44,386 nt of DNA from Armatimonadota bacterium (lineage in GTDB: Bacteria; Armatimonadota; UBA5829; DSUL01), in contig JADLDK010000014.1 in assembly GCA_020846715.1 (NCBI GenBank), positions 1 through 44,386 on the forward strand, read 5' to 3'. Under the pieces are notes generated by a model, which was not told the origin of the DNA, did not search any database, and was given only the letters and a program-made list of their open reading frames with translations. How positions within the stretch are numbered: position 1 is the first letter of the stretch; the number at the start of each line of letters is the position of its first letter. Below are positions 30,031 to 39,872 of this stretch, piece by piece. The position numbers and the translations under genes are program-made.

Positions 30031-31755
30031 TTACCTGTCTTTGTACGCTTGACCGGCTGAGGCGTAGTAGTTACCCAAACCCAGACCCGGTCGAAGGGGG
30101 CCTTTTGCCTGCACTGGCGCCCCCAGATACACAGAGATACCGTCAACGATCGCCCTGGCCACCTGTTTCTGGAAGTCTGCGTCACCCAGGCGCGAAGCGT
30201 CTCTGGCGTGGTTGACATAGCCCACTTCAACGAGGATAGCCGGAACGCTGGAGTTGCGCAGTACAAAGAGTCCGGTGCGGTACAATTTTGTGTCGGAACG
30301 GGCGCCGCGCGCAGGCATGTCCGTAGCGGCGGTAATCTTGTCGTGCACAATCTGCGCCAGCGCGCGCGAGTTGGGCTCCTGGTTGTGATAGTAAACCTCC
30401 GTTCCCGATGTGCTGTTGGCGCGGGTGTTGGAGTTGGAGTGAATGCTCACAAAAAGCGAAGCGTTGTTCGGCTTGATCTGGTCTGTGCGATATCCCAGTG
30501 ACACAAAGACGTCGGAGTCGCGCGTCAGAACCGGATTGAGTCCTCTATTCCGGGCTTCCTCAGCCGTCGCCAGCCCGATCGCAAGATTGATGTCCTTCTC
30601 CCGGAGCGCGTTTCCGGTTGCCCCTGTGTCTTTACCCCCGTGTCCCGGGTCAATGATAACCGTCGTCCCGCGAAGACCCTGCTCGCTTCCGTCAGGTACG
30701 CTCATCTCCCACACCAGCTCATTGGGAGAGGAGCCAGCCTTGATGCGTGAAACCAGAAGACGCCTGGTCTCGGCGACAAGGCGTGATCTTGGAGGTGAGG
30801 AAGGGAAGGAGTCCAGGCGCATGCTCTGCAGCAGTTGTCCTGCCACGTTCCACTGGCGGTCTGCAGAGACCACAACAGCGGGACTGAAATCCAGCCAGAG
30901 CTGGCCTTCGCTCAGGCGTTGTCCGAGCTCCGGAGAAGCCGGGCGATCTGTCGAGATCACGACGCGCACGATGCCATCGGCGGTATCCAGACGCACGTCT
31001 TTGATGGTGAGAGGTCCGGTAGGCGCCGGGTCTGATGAGCCGCCCGTGGAAGCCGTCTTTGGCTCACTTAAGCCGCCCGGGGATCGGATGGTGACAGCGA
31101 TAGATTCGGAGCGCTGGGGTGAAATCGCGCTGAAATCGAGGCGGCCGACGGTTTCCGCAGTAACGCGGGCGGTGGTGGCGCCCGCCTGCCCCACGCGCAG
31201 CGCCTTCACATTTGACGACTTGGAGCGAGTTTCGTTTGACCCCCCCACCAGAACAGTGTTAGGGAAGTCAATGTAGATGCGCTCCGGTGAGCTGAGGCGC
31301 TTGACTTCATACCGGACCGGAAGGCTTGTGGCGACTCTGATCTGTCCGCCTGCATAGCGCACATCCGTAATGCGCGCCAGAAGCGAGAGGCTGTTGGAGC
31401 CGCGCACTGCAGAAGCGTTGAGGGCTTCCGCCAGACCGTACATCGAGACATAGTCCTGCCCGTCCACGGCCTTGCGCGCTACCTTCTTTGAGCCCGGTGT
31501 GACCGCAAAGCTGTTTGCGTCAGCTTTCAAGGTGATTGACAGAGCTCTGGCGGCGTCATCCGCCGGCGCCCACGCATCCGAGCCTTCGAAAAAAGCGGGT
31601 GGGTTGCAGGCCATCGGAGCGCCGGCAACCGTGATGGCGCAGGCCTGTCTGCCTGAGTGCCCGGTTTTGGCGGCTTGTCCAGGGGCTGCAGCATGGGCGC
31701 CGGCGCCCGAAAGCAGTAACAGCGCAGCCGCAACAGCAGGTTTGCAAATCTTCAA
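30031..31755 (-). CDS. N-acetylmuramoyl-L-alanine amidase with AMIN domains (AmiC-like)
   Basis: The 574-residue secreted enzyme cleaves the bond between MurNAc and the stem peptide. A signal peptide (AVAAALLLLSGAGAHAAA) is followed by a substrate-domain-like segment, AMIN domains (ITDVRYAGGQIRVATSLPV; IKDVRLDTADGIVRVVIS) and a C-terminal Amidase_3 domain from about residue 365. The zinc site reads DPGHGGKD, E in ALREKDIN, SIHSN and the catalytic Glu in VEVGYVNH. The start is TTG at 31755, with GAGGAG five bases upstream. It heads the amidase-GerMN-murI operon and shares the AMIN domain with PilQ, so both are recruited to peptidoglycan. Confidence 0.94.
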   Translation of the reverse strand: MKICKPAVAAALLLLSGAGAHAAAPGQAAKTGHSGRQACAITVAGAPMACNPPAFFEGSDAWAPADDAARALSITLKADANSFAVTPGSKKVARKAVDGQDYVSMYGLAEALNASAVRGSNSLSLLARITDVRYAGGQIRVATSLPVRYEVKRLSSPERIYIDFPNTVLVGGSNETRSKSSNVKALRVGQAGATTARVTAETVGRLDFSAISPQRSESIAVTIRSPGGLSEPKTASTGGSSDPAPTGPLTIKDVRLDTADGIVRVVISTDRPASPELGQRLSEGQLWLDFSPAVVVSADRQWNVAGQLLQSMRLDSFPSSPPRSRLVAETRRLLVSRIKAGSSPNELVWEMSVPDGSEQGLRGTTVIIDPGHGGKDTGATGNALREKDINLAIGLATAEEARNRGLNPVLTRDSDVFVSLGYRTDQIKPNNASLFVSIHSNSNTRANSTSGTEVYYHNQEPNSRALAQIVHDKITAATDMPARGARSDTKLYRTGLFVLRNSSVPAILVEVGYVNHARDASRLGDADFQKQVARAIVDGISVYLGAPVQAKGPLRPGLGLGNYYASAGQAYKDR

Positions 31756-32236
31756 GTTATCTCCTCTTCGCGTGCTGGATGAGTGGCAAACGATGAGCTA
31801 CTGGCTCACTCATATCACCTTGAGAGAGATCCGGAAGCTACTCTGGAGCTCGACACCGCTCCAGGTAACGCGCGTCCGGGCCTGGCTCGTCATGATGTCC
31901 CTTAGAGCATCTGGCCGGGCGCATCTCTTTGGGCGGAGGACGCACCGGGACCTGTCTGTGGAAATCTCCAGGACCTTTCGGCCTGACGCCAGGCTAAAGT
32001 TGTCCTAAACAATACACCGACTCTGGCACTATTTGCAAGTCTTTACCAGCCATTTTTGACGAGATAACCCGCTTCAATAGTAACGCGCAAAAGGCAAATC
32101 TCCCTGAAACTGCGCCGTTTGCCCGCTTCTGCGGCGTCGCTTGCGCGTCTTTCCCCTGCTGCACGGCAGGAAACAGCAGGAGCATCTGAGAACACGCCAG
32201 CAACACACACCATGTCATGTATTGTTGGATACACCT
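31756..32236. other. Divergent intergenic region between amidase and GH20 genes
   Basis: This 481-base stretch separates divergent genes and should hold both promoters. On the minus strand TTGCAA (32033-32038) and TATTGT (32009-32014) are 18 bases apart, a moderate candidate for the amidase. On the plus strand TTGACG (32056-32061) is followed 16 bases later by TAGTAA, a weak candidate for GH20. A CCTGCTG...CAGCAGG inverted repeat lies at 32155-32180. I see no gene or repeat family member. Confidence 0.35.
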
Positions 32237-33673
32237 ATGAAAAACTCCGTTGACCTCATTCCACATCCCACCAGCGTCACTTCTGGCTCTGGACGCCTGA
32301 ACCTGACCCGGCCGGTGCGCGTCTTTGCGTCCGAGTCTGAGGCGGTGCGCCCTGCGCTGGCGGCGGTGGAGCGCTGGCTGGGAGGGACGCGGGAGGCAGA
32401 CCCGGACAGCGCGCAGATTGCGCTGGAGCTTGCGCCCGGTGAGATGGCGGCGGAGGCCTACACTCTGGAGGTTGGTGACAGAGTAGTTATTCGCGCTTCT
32501 GATGAGGCAGGGCTGTTTTACGGCGTTCAGACTATGCGGCAGTTGGCTGAGGTTCAGGCCAATGGCTGGGTGGCGCCCCGGGGCCGCATAGAGGACAGTC
32601 CGGCAGGGGGATACAGAGGGTTCATGCTGGACGTGGGGCGCAACTTCATGTCTGTGGAGTTTCTCAAACGCCAGATTGACATTGCCGCCTCTTACAAGCT
32701 CAATGTCTTTCACTTTCACCTGACAGAGTTTCCGGGCTGGCGCTTTGAGACAAAGGCCTTTCCAGACCTCAAATCCGAGCAGTATTACTCACAGGAAGAG
32801 ATGCGGGAGATTGTGGAGTATGCCGCCGAGCGGTGTATGACTGTCGTTCCTGAAATTGAGATGCCCGGACATTCGACAGCGTTTCTGAAGATGATGCCGC
32901 ACCTGAAATGCACAAACAACACCATGTGCATGGGGAGCGAGGAGACCTACGCGACCCTGGAGACAATTCTCACTGAGGTGGCCGGCATCTTTCCCGGTCC
33001 CTACATCCACATCGGAACGGATGAATGCCGCGGTGGGGTGGGCTGTGCCAGGTGTGCTGCCACATGGGAGGCACTGCAGGGCTACGCCCATCATCCGCCC
33101 TCTCTGATGGCCTATTTCATTGGCCGGATAAATGAGGTGGTCAAAGGTCTCGGCCGCACAACCATGGTCTGGAACGATCAGCTTGACGAAGGGCTTCCGG
33201 AGGACGTTACTGTTTTTGCGTGGCGGCACGACTCAAACGCTAATTCGATTGCTCAGCGGGGCTGGAAGACAGTCAACTGCCACTGCCCCGAGTTGTACTT
33301 TGACTACGGCAGCCCGGCGCAGTACATCCCGATCATCTACAACTGGTCACCGGACAACGGCCAGTCTGCGGGCGCTTCGAACATCCTGGGTGGGGAAGCG
33401 GAGGCCTGGCACGACCCGCCCGTGGACTTCGAAGAGCAGATAGTTGAAGATCTCGGGTTCTATCCTCGACTGTTGACAGTCGCGGAGCGTGTCTGGGCGG
33501 GCGCTGCGGGATCGCCGCCATTTGAAGAGTTTCACGAGCGCCTGCTGGAGCACAAAGCCCGGTTTTTCAGCAGTCTCGCCTTTCCCTATCCCGAAGCGCC
33601 TGAAGAGCCCTGGCAGAAACGCTACGAAGGCAAGTGGCCGCCCCCGCCTGAAGCGGGTCTGACGATGGAGTAG
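32237..33673 (+). CDS. Glycoside hydrolase family 20 beta-N-acetylhexosaminidase
   Basis: The 478-residue enzyme removes terminal GlcNAc or GalNAc by substrate-assisted catalysis. An N-terminal GH20b domain (residues about 5-110, ending in AGLFYGVQTMRQLAEV) precedes the barrel, which starts at GYRGFMLDVGRNFM. The Asp-Glu pair lies in HIGTDEC (D262, E263), with VVPEIEMPGHSTA and TMVWNDQLDEG as usual. There is no signal peptide, so it may act in the cytoplasm, for example on cell-wall or chitin fragments. An intracellular recycling role fits its neighbours, the wall genes and sugar isomerase. ATG at 32237 is chosen to place the GH20b domain at the N terminus; the ribosome binding site is weak. 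Confidence 0.92.
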   Translation: MKNSVDLIPHPTSVTSGSGRLNLTRPVRVFASESEAVRPALAAVERWLGGTREADPDSAQIALELAPGEMAAEAYTLEVGDRVVIRASDEAGLFYGVQTMRQLAEVQANGWVAPRGRIEDSPAGGYRGFMLDVGRNFMSVEFLKRQIDIAASYKLNVFHFHLTEFPGWRFETKAFPDLKSEQYYSQEEMREIVEYAAERCMTVVPEIEMPGHSTAFLKMMPHLKCTNNTMCMGSEETYATLETILTEVAGIFPGPYIHIGTDECRGGVGCARCAATWEALQGYAHHPPSLMAYFIGRINEVVKGLGRTTMVWNDQLDEGLPEDVTVFAWRHDSNANSIAQRGWKTVNCHCPELYFDYGSPAQYIPIIYNWSPDNGQSAGASNILGGEAEAWHDPPVDFEEQIVEDLGFYPRLLTVAERVWAGAAGSPPFEEFHERLLEHKARFFSSLAFPYPEAPEEPWQKRYEGKWPPPPEAGLTME

Positions 33674-33930
33674 CGTCCGAACTCCACTTTTCCACCAGCA
33701 GCCTCACTGCTTTGCGCAGTCCAGCCTCCTGACCTCACGTGGGACGGGATTGGAGACGCCTGTCTCATTTGTGGCAAAAGTCTATGGTAAGCCCGCGTGT
33801 TTTGCCGCGTTGTGCCCCTCTTGTCAATCTCTCGCTCTGTGCGCCTGCGCAAGCTCCGCGAAAATCAGGCGACAGGTAAACGGGCCGGTTAGCGCAGACC
33901 GGCTGGACGTGCGTCGAAGGTGTCAATGCA

Positions 33931-35415
33931 TTGGCTGGAAAACTGAAAGTCCTGGTAGTGTCCACCGAAGCCGCTCCGCTGGCGAAGGTTAGCAGCGCTG
34001 CTGAGGTGGCGGGAAGCCTGCCCAAAGCGCTGCGAGCTTTCGGAGTGGACGCCCGCATTATGATGCCGGGCTACAGAGTGATTCTCAAGAGCGCTGAGGC
34101 TTATTCGCAGGGCGAGGTTCTTCCTGTTGCGGGCGCAGGCGGCATAGACCACCCGGCGGAGATATGGATTGCGACTGCCAGTGGCGTGCCGGTCTATCTG
34201 GTGGCTAATGAGGACTGCTTCGGGTGTGCCACAGACTCCAGAAGAATCTACCAGAGCGGCCCAGAAGCCTGGATCTTTTTCTGCCGCGCGGTGTTGGAGT
34301 GGCTTCAGAAAAACGCGGAGGGTTGGGTTCCGGACGTCATCCACATCAATGACTGGCACACGTCTCTGTGCGCAGTCTATCTGGCGACCTATCCGGAGAG
34401 CTACCGCAAGCTGGCAAAAACGGCGGTTGTGTGCACTATTCACAACCTGGCTTATCAGGGTGAGTTTGACGACGGCGTTATTCCCTATGCCAACCTGCCC
34501 TGGGACGTTTATCACTACGACAGGCTGGAGTGCTTTGGCCGCGCCAACTTTCTGAAGGGCGGCATTGTCTATTCGGATCTGGTGAATACGGTCAGCCGCA
34601 CGTACGCTCAGGAGATTCAGACTCCGGAGTACGGCTGCCGGCTGGACAGGCTGTTGCGCTATAAGGACGCCAACCACCGCCTGTGGGGAATTGTCAGTGG
34701 CATCGACTACAAGGACTACAACCCGCAGACCGATGCGCTCATAGCGAGAACCTTCTCCTCTGGCGATCTTCAGGCGCGTTCAAAGAACAAGGCGAAGCTG
34801 CAGCGCTTGTGCGGTCTGAAAGTGTCCAAAGCGACGCCCATTTTCGGCTTTACCGGAGGCGCCATTCCTCAGAAAGGCATTGACCTCATGGAGAAGATTC
34901 TCCCAAAGATGCTGGAAGTGGGCGCACAGTTTGTCTTTCTCGGGACGGGTGAGCCCGCTTATGAGAAGTCGCTCACGCGCTTTGCAGTTGAAAATCCGGA
35001 GCAGGTCTTTGTAAAGGTGGGTTTTGACGCCGAGTTTGCCCGGCAGATTTACGCCGGTGTGGACTTCTTTCTGATGCCCAGCCGCCTTGAACCGTGCGGA
35101 CAGGAGCAGATGATCGCGCTGCGCTACGGCTCTGTTCCGATCGCGCGCTCGACCGGCGGGCTGGCTGATACGGTCAGTGAGTGGATCGGCGAGGCGGGCT
35201 GCGGGTTCGTCTTTGGTGACTACACTGCCTTCGCCTTCTGGGCTGCTGTGGAACGCGCTCTGGCTGTGTTCAAAGACAAGGCGCAATGGGAAAAACTGGT
35301 GAGGGGCGCAATGGAGCAGGACTGGTCGTGGTCCCGCTCCAGCAAAGCCTACATCCGCTTCTACAAGGAGGCGATTCGCGTCCACGCGGGAGAGCCCGCG
35401 CGCTCCCCAGCATGA
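33931..35415 (+). CDS. glgA: Glycogen/starch synthase-like GT5 glycosyltransferase
   Basis: GlgA extends alpha-1,4-glucan from ADP-glucose. The 494-residue protein has the GT5 N-terminal catalytic domain (VLVVSTEAAPLAKV, HINDWHTSLCAVYLATYP, IHNLAYQGEFD) and C-terminal GT-B domain (GFTGGAIPQKGIDLM, FLMPSRLEPCGQEQMIALRY, STGGLADTV). The canonical KxGGL loop that binds ADP-glucose is KVSSAAEV here (K19, S21, S22), with both glycines replaced. The lysine is kept. The start is TTG at 33931 with GAAGG ten bases upstream; no ATG or GTG fits. Function is probably in glucan synthesis, but the loop change could alter donor specificity. Confidence 0.88.
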   Translation: MAGKLKVLVVSTEAAPLAKVSSAAEVAGSLPKALRAFGVDARIMMPGYRVILKSAEAYSQGEVLPVAGAGGIDHPAEIWIATASGVPVYLVANEDCFGCATDSRRIYQSGPEAWIFFCRAVLEWLQKNAEGWVPDVIHINDWHTSLCAVYLATYPESYRKLAKTAVVCTIHNLAYQGEFDDGVIPYANLPWDVYHYDRLECFGRANFLKGGIVYSDLVNTVSRTYAQEIQTPEYGCRLDRLLRYKDANHRLWGIVSGIDYKDYNPQTDALIARTFSSGDLQARSKNKAKLQRLCGLKVSKATPIFGFTGGAIPQKGIDLMEKILPKMLEVGAQFVFLGTGEPAYEKSLTRFAVENPEQVFVKVGFDAEFARQIYAGVDFFLMPSRLEPCGQEQMIALRYGSVPIARSTGGLADTVSEWIGEAGCGFVFGDYTAFAFWAAVERALAVFKDKAQWEKLVRGAMEQDWSWSRSSKAYIRFYKEAIRVHAGEPARSPA

Positions 35416-35444
35416 AGGCAGAAGTATTTCTGAAAGAGACTGTG

Positions 35445-35470
35445 GCAGCCGGCTCAGACGAGCCGGCTGC
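35445..35470. terminator. Bidirectional terminator-like hairpin between convergent genes
   Basis: GCAGCCGGCTC and GAGCCGGCTGC form a perfect 11-bp stem with loop AGAC, followed by GTTTCC on the plus strand. It lies between the converging glgA and DUF3352 genes, 30 and 18 bases from their stops. Confidence 0.75.
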
Positions 35471-35488
35471 GTTTCCAATTGAGGAGTC

Positions 35489-37531
35489 TTACTTCTTCGC
35501 GGGTTTGACCGGTTTGGTGATGGCCCGAAACGCATCCATCGGCGGCGCTTCGGTAAGTCTCTTACAGAGCCCATCCAGATAGGCGACCGCAACTGTGCCG
35601 TCAGCTCCCCATGAAAGCGCCTCCGGCCCCACCGGCACGCCCGGATTACCTTCGAAGAAGACGATCAGCTCTGAAGGATTTGCTTCTATCTGCTTGAGCT
35701 TCAGCCCGGCCACCTTGTAGTTGTAAACGTATGGCTGGCCGGTCGTCGGGCTCTTGAAAACGTCCTTGTTCTGAACATAGGGCTCCAGCGCCTTCATCCA
35801 GGTTTTCGAAGGGGGAGTCAGACCGTCGTGGTCATCTGTGTACATCCGCACGGCGACTGCCAACTGTTTCAGATTGGAAAGGCTGACAGAGTCCTGCGCA
35901 GCCTCCCTGGCTCGCGCAAAGACAGGGAACAGGATAGCCGCCGTAATCGCCGGCGCAGCCGTAACATACGCTGAAAACAGCGGTGACTGAGGGGCGATGG
36001 TGGTCTTTACTCCAAGCTTCAGCGTCGCTCCGCTCTCTGTGGTTCCCACCGACAGCCCGATGCCTTCCGTTCCTTTCAGCGTGTCCAGAAGCGGTCGCAG
36101 AACTGCAAAGTCCCGTCCGACGAGGCCTTCGTACATGTAGCCGATGGCGCTGATGGCATCGAGTCCGATCCACGCGTCTGCAATCTGAGGCCCACCGACC
36201 AGCGTGTTCACTTCCGAGAAGGCCGCCCGGCTGGCCAGAGAGTTTTCCGGAGTGACGGCCTCGGCTTTCTGCATACTGCGCAGGTCGCTGGCATAGATAA
36301 CCTTCGAGCCTGTCTGTGCGATGTAGCCTGCGCCTTTTGCTTCCTTGTGGGTCAGCTTTGCCCGGCTCCCCTGCCGCGTCACAGTGAACTTACGCGCGCG
36401 TAAGGCGTCCTGAAGCGCGCCCAGGATTCGAGCCGCCTGCTGCTCGCTGGAAGCCTGCGCAACGACCACCAGACTGGGCTGAGGGACAATGGCCATCAGC
36501 GCGGCCCCTACGGGAACATTGCCTGCAGAGGCCGCCAGGAGCGCTGCGGGAACAAAGGGGTCGTTTGCGCCGCTCGACAGCGCGCTTGTTATGCCATCGG
36601 CGGGCAGGGTGTCCGCAGAGGCCAGTGCTACGCAGGCCAGCGCCTCGCGCGGCATGGCTTTGGCGATGTCAGCTTTGGCGGCGCCAGCCGGGACAAAGGA
36701 CGAGAGCATCATCATGAGCATGGGCGGCAGATCGCCGTTGACGCTCAGCACAACGCCATGTTCGTTCAGCGCAACCCCGCCGTCCGCCTTGAGTTGTGAT
36801 GCGGCCATCGCCAGAAGACCCGCCGTGCCCTCGTCTTCACTTCCTTCAGCTTTGTCTGGCATCATTTTGCCTGCGATAGGCTCCAGATTCACAGCAAAAG
36901 CCAGCAGATCGTCCTGGTGCTTATCGAGCGCAGCGTTGAGTGAATGAACTTTACCGGAGTCAGATGTCAGGGCAGCCTGGATGCGAGAGGCGCTGTCGGC
37001 AAACAGAACAAAACCGTCACCGATAGCGTAGGCTGGCTCAATCTTCTGATCCGGGATCTTCCAGGTGGTGACTCTTGCGCCGGCTACCTCGCGCACGACC
37101 GGGTCGGAGTCTCTCAAGACAGAGCCTATCAACTCGGACATGGCGGTTTCAGCGGCGGCTCTGTCTCTGGAGGCAAGCGCCACAACAAACGCCGGGTCCT
37201 TTCCGGAGACCGGGTCAACGCCTATCACCACGCGCTCGGCCCACCAGGGCAACAGGCCCTCCTGAGCGCCCAGGTTTATGCCAAGTGCGCGCAGCAGCCT
37301 GGAAACCCCTGTCGCAAACGACTGGTTGAGCTGCTTGATGTCCTGATAGTCAGCTTTCTCCGCGACGCTTTTCAGATAGGCGCCGCTGGCGGTATTTGCG
37401 CTGGCGTCAACGCGGACGACCACCGGCCAGTCAGGTGGGACGAACCTCATCAGGTCGTCAGCGGCACGCGCCGTACCCACGGCGAGTATCCACACCGCCG
37501 CAACAACAAGTAGAAGGCTTATTTTTTTCAT
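35489..37531 (-). CDS. DUF3352 protein fused to a pilin-like H-X9-DG segment
   Basis: The 680-residue protein has a signal peptide (ISLLLVVAAVWILAVGTARA) and a DUF3352-type body with repeated units (RFVPPDWPVVVRVDAS; LLAFAVNLEPIAGKMM; KVIYASDLRS). From about residue 525 the sequence becomes ITAAILFPVFARAREAAQD, then SLSNLKQLAVAVRMY and TDDHDG, the signature of the N-terminal part of Armatimonadota-type pseudopilins, here placed internally. A GLTPPSKTW...FFEGNPGV region follows as in prepilin-like processing-associated proteins. It is probably envelope-located; function is unknown. The ATG at 37531 starts the signal peptide. fucI lies 172 bases upstream on the same strand. Confidence 0.82.
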   Translation of the reverse strand: MKKISLLLVVAAVWILAVGTARAADDLMRFVPPDWPVVVRVDASANTASGAYLKSVAEKADYQDIKQLNQSFATGVSRLLRALGINLGAQEGLLPWWAERVVIGVDPVSGKDPAFVVALASRDRAAAETAMSELIGSVLRDSDPVVREVAGARVTTWKIPDQKIEPAYAIGDGFVLFADSASRIQAALTSDSGKVHSLNAALDKHQDDLLAFAVNLEPIAGKMMPDKAEGSEDEGTAGLLAMAASQLKADGGVALNEHGVVLSVNGDLPPMLMMMLSSFVPAGAAKADIAKAMPREALACVALASADTLPADGITSALSSGANDPFVPAALLAASAGNVPVGAALMAIVPQPSLVVVAQASSEQQAARILGALQDALRARKFTVTRQGSRAKLTHKEAKGAGYIAQTGSKVIYASDLRSMQKAEAVTPENSLASRAAFSEVNTLVGGPQIADAWIGLDAISAIGYMYEGLVGRDFAVLRPLLDTLKGTEGIGLSVGTTESGATLKLGVKTTIAPQSPLFSAYVTAAPAITAAILFPVFARAREAAQDSVSLSNLKQLAVAVRMYTDDHDGLTPPSKTWMKALEPYVQNKDVFKSPTTGQPYVYNYKVAGLKLKQIEANPSELIVFFEGNPGVPVGPEALSWGADGTVAVAYLDGLCKRLTEAPPMDAFRAITKPVKPAKK

Positions 37532-37703
37532 GGGCTTGTTTTCTTTTTGCGTCTTATCGCTGCTAGGGTCCGGCGCGGCATCGCGCGCCGGAATGGGCCA
37601 GGATATTCCCCGCGCGCAACAGCTCACACAAACAGCCGTCCGCTACGCCGGGAATAACCCGTAATTACATCTCAATGTCAGAAATCCTCTTCGCTTGCCT
37701 TAG

Positions 37704-39515
37704 TTAGCGGTAGAGTGGTCCAAAGTTGGCGCAGGCGCGAAAATCCGCGCCTGCAATATCCGATGTGCCAAAGCGGCTCCAGACAGCCGGACGGAAGACC
37801 TTCTCCTCCTCCACGTTGTGCATATCAACGGGGATGCGCAGCATGGACGCAAGCGTAATGAGGTCCGCGCCGATGTGCCCGAAGCTGATAGCGCCGTGGT
37901 TGGCGCCCCAGTTGTTCATCACCGTATATACGTCCGTAAAAGCACCGGCGCCCGTGAGCCTGGGCGCGAACCAGGTGGTGGGCCAGGTCGGGTCTGTGCG
38001 ATCCATCAGCTTGCGTCCAACTTCCTCCGGCAGGTCCACCGTGTAGCCTTCGGCAATCTGCAAAGTCGCTCCCAGTCCGCTGACCAGATTCAGACGGGCC
38101 ATCGTCACCGGCATGCCGCCCCGTGTGAGAAACTCTGACGAATAACCGCCGCCCCGGAAATAGCCCAGATTTGCCGGGCACCAGCGCGTGTTCTCAACGC
38201 AGGCGGCGGCTTCCTCGGGCGTTATGTCCTGAAACCTCTTCAGCACGGGCTTTCCGTCTTCACACTGCTGTCCTGTCCAGTCCAGCGCGGAAGCTCCAGA
38301 GTTGATCAGGTGCAGCACCCCCTCGGCGGCCGGCACGACCAGAGAGTATCCCGTCACCCGCTTCACCGCATCAGCGCTCCAGAAAGTGCGAACGTCTGAG
38401 AACATCTGCGCTGTGCCCGTGAGCAGGTGTCCCAGGAGCATGGTCGCGCCGTTCAGGCTGTCGTTTTCCGTGGCCATAATGTAGGGCTGGCGGATTCCAT
38501 TCCAATCGAAGGACGAACAGAGGATCGCCTCCAGAAAATCGCCATTCGGGAAGGTGTCCGTCCATTGGCGCTGTCCCTGAAAGCCTGCCGCCAGGGCATT
38601 GTGGCCCTCCGACTCTTCCGGATAGCCCATCTCGGCCAGACGCGGGTTGCCGTTCATCAGGTCGCGGGCAATCAAAGCCATCTTGACGCTGAACTCCCAC
38701 GCCTCGTCTTTCTGCTGAGGTGACAGTTGCCTGTCCGGACTGTTCGGGTCCTGTCCTTCCTTTGCGTTGGCCTTCACCCACTCAAGCGCAATCTCGAACT
38801 CCTGCCTGTCGTAGATCTGATCCCGTATGCGCCGATACACTTCGGTCATATCAATGGATTCCACGCGCATTCCCAGAGACTGCTCGAAGAAGGGATTGTT
38901 GACGATGGAGCCTGCGATGCCCATAGACGTACCGCCGATGGCCAGGTACGATGCGCCCCGCATTGTCGCCACCGCAATGCCCGCCTGAGCAAAACGAATC
39001 AGCTTTTCCTGCACGTCTGCGGGAATGGATGTGTCGCCCATGTCCTGCACGTCGTGTCCGTAGATACCGAAGGCTGGCAGCCCTTTTTGAGCGTGCCCGG
39101 AGAGAACCGCCGCCAGATACACCGCACCGGGGCGCTCCGTGCCGTTAAAGCCCCAGACCGCCTTGGGGATGAGCGGGTCCATGTCCATCGTCTCCGCGCC
39201 GTAGCACCAGCAGGGCGTCACGGTGAGAGAGACACCAACCCCCGCTCGCGCAAACTTCTCGGCGCATCTGGCCGCCTCGGAAACGCCTCCGATGCACGTA
39301 TCAGCGATGACGCACTCCACCGCCTGTCCGCACGCATGCCGGACATTCTTCGTCAGGAACTCAGCAGTTGCGCGCGCCATTCCCATCACCTGATCTTCCA
39401 GAGACTCGCGCACGCCTCCGTAGCGGCCGTCTATGGCCGGCCGGATGCCGATTTTCGGCAAAGATGCGCGCAGTCTGTTCACTGGCGCCTGATGTTTCGT
39501 CCAACTGTGGGCCAT
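37704..39515 (-). CDS. fucI: L-fucose isomerase family
   Basis: The 603-residue enzyme interconverts L-fucose and L-fuculose (and often D-arabinose/ribulose) using a metal ion. The sequence follows FucI from start to end: [26 protein letters not shown]-type NADTCIGG region, [17 protein letters not shown], and the active-site segment [10 protein letters not shown] with Glu and Asp ligands. [16 protein letters not shown] carries the conserved His. The length matches E. coli FucI (591). The ATG at 39515 has AGGAG eight bases upstream and is preferred to 39533. No fuculokinase or aldolase gene is visible, so the pathway is incomplete within this window. Confidence 0.94.
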   Translation of the reverse strand: MAHSWTKHQAPVNRLRASLPKIGIRPAIDGRYGGVRESLEDQVMGMARATAEFLTKNVRHACGQAVECVIADTCIGGVSEAARCAEKFARAGVGVSLTVTPCWCYGAETMDMDPLIPKAVWGFNGTERPGAVYLAAVLSGHAQKGLPAFGIYGHDVQDMGDTSIPADVQEKLIRFAQAGIAVATMRGASYLAIGGTSMGIAGSIVNNPFFEQSLGMRVESIDMTEVYRRIRDQIYDRQEFEIALEWVKANAKEGQDPNSPDRQLSPQQKDEAWEFSVKMALIARDLMNGNPRLAEMGYPEESEGHNALAAGFQGQRQWTDTFPNGDFLEAILCSSFDWNGIRQPYIMATENDSLNGATMLLGHLLTGTAQMFSDVRTFWSADAVKRVTGYSLVVPAAEGVLHLINSGASALDWTGQQCEDGKPVLKRFQDITPEEAAACVENTRWCPANLGYFRGGGYSSEFLTRGGMPVTMARLNLVSGLGATLQIAEGYTVDLPEEVGRKLMDRTDPTWPTTWFAPRLTGAGAFTDVYTVMNNWGANHGAISFGHIGADLITLASMLRIPVDMHNVEEEKVFRPAVWSRFGTSDIAGADFRACANFGPLYR

Positions 39516-39620
39516 AATCGCTCTCCTGTTCACGCGGTGTCGCTAGTTATGCCTTCTCCGGCGCAAAATCAACTTCCTGCCGCGAGACCGCCCGCGTCAG
39601 GCGGCTTGTGGAGGGGTGCT

Positions 39621-39872
39621 ATGGAAATTCTTCAGCGCGCCGGACCGGCCGCCGATAATCATGTCATGGACCTCGACATCGGCCATCTTTATGTGTCTCT
39701 TCTGATTTCTCTGGTGGGCTACGGCTACTTTATGTACGGCAAGAAACAGGCGCGCACGCCGTTTCTGTTAGCGGGGGCGGCGTTGATGTCTTTCGGCTAC
39801 TTTGTACCGTCCATAGCACTGAGCGCGCTGGTGGCTGCGGTTTTGGCCGGCGCGCCGTTCTTCTTTAGCTGA
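39621..39872 (+). CDS. Small conserved membrane protein, two helices
   Basis: The 83-residue product has two or three hydrophobic helices: LYVSLLISLVGYGYFMYGKK, then TPFLLAGAALMSFGYFVPS and ALSALVAAVLAGAPFFF. The GYGYFMYGKKQ motif and the spacing match a widespread family of small membrane proteins (sometimes annotated as amino acid transport protein) of unknown function. GGAGGGG precedes the ATG at 39621 at good spacing; an internal ATG at 39666 gives a shorter, conserved-length form. Its last 76 bases overlap the end of the convergent deacetylase gene. Confidence 0.7.
   Translation: MEILQRAGPAADNHVMDLDIGHLYVSLLISLVGYGYFMYGKKQARTPFLLAGAALMSFGYFVPSIALSALVAAVLAGAPFFFS

Noticed and set aside
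31994..32719. Minus-strand frame across the GH20 promoter region
   Set aside because: It is antisense to the GH20 gene, has no recognisable domain, and the GH20 barrel is unambiguous.
38727..39620. Upstream extension of the small membrane protein
   Set aside because: It lies wholly opposite fucI. The AGGGG-preceded ATG at 39621 gives the conserved-length protein.
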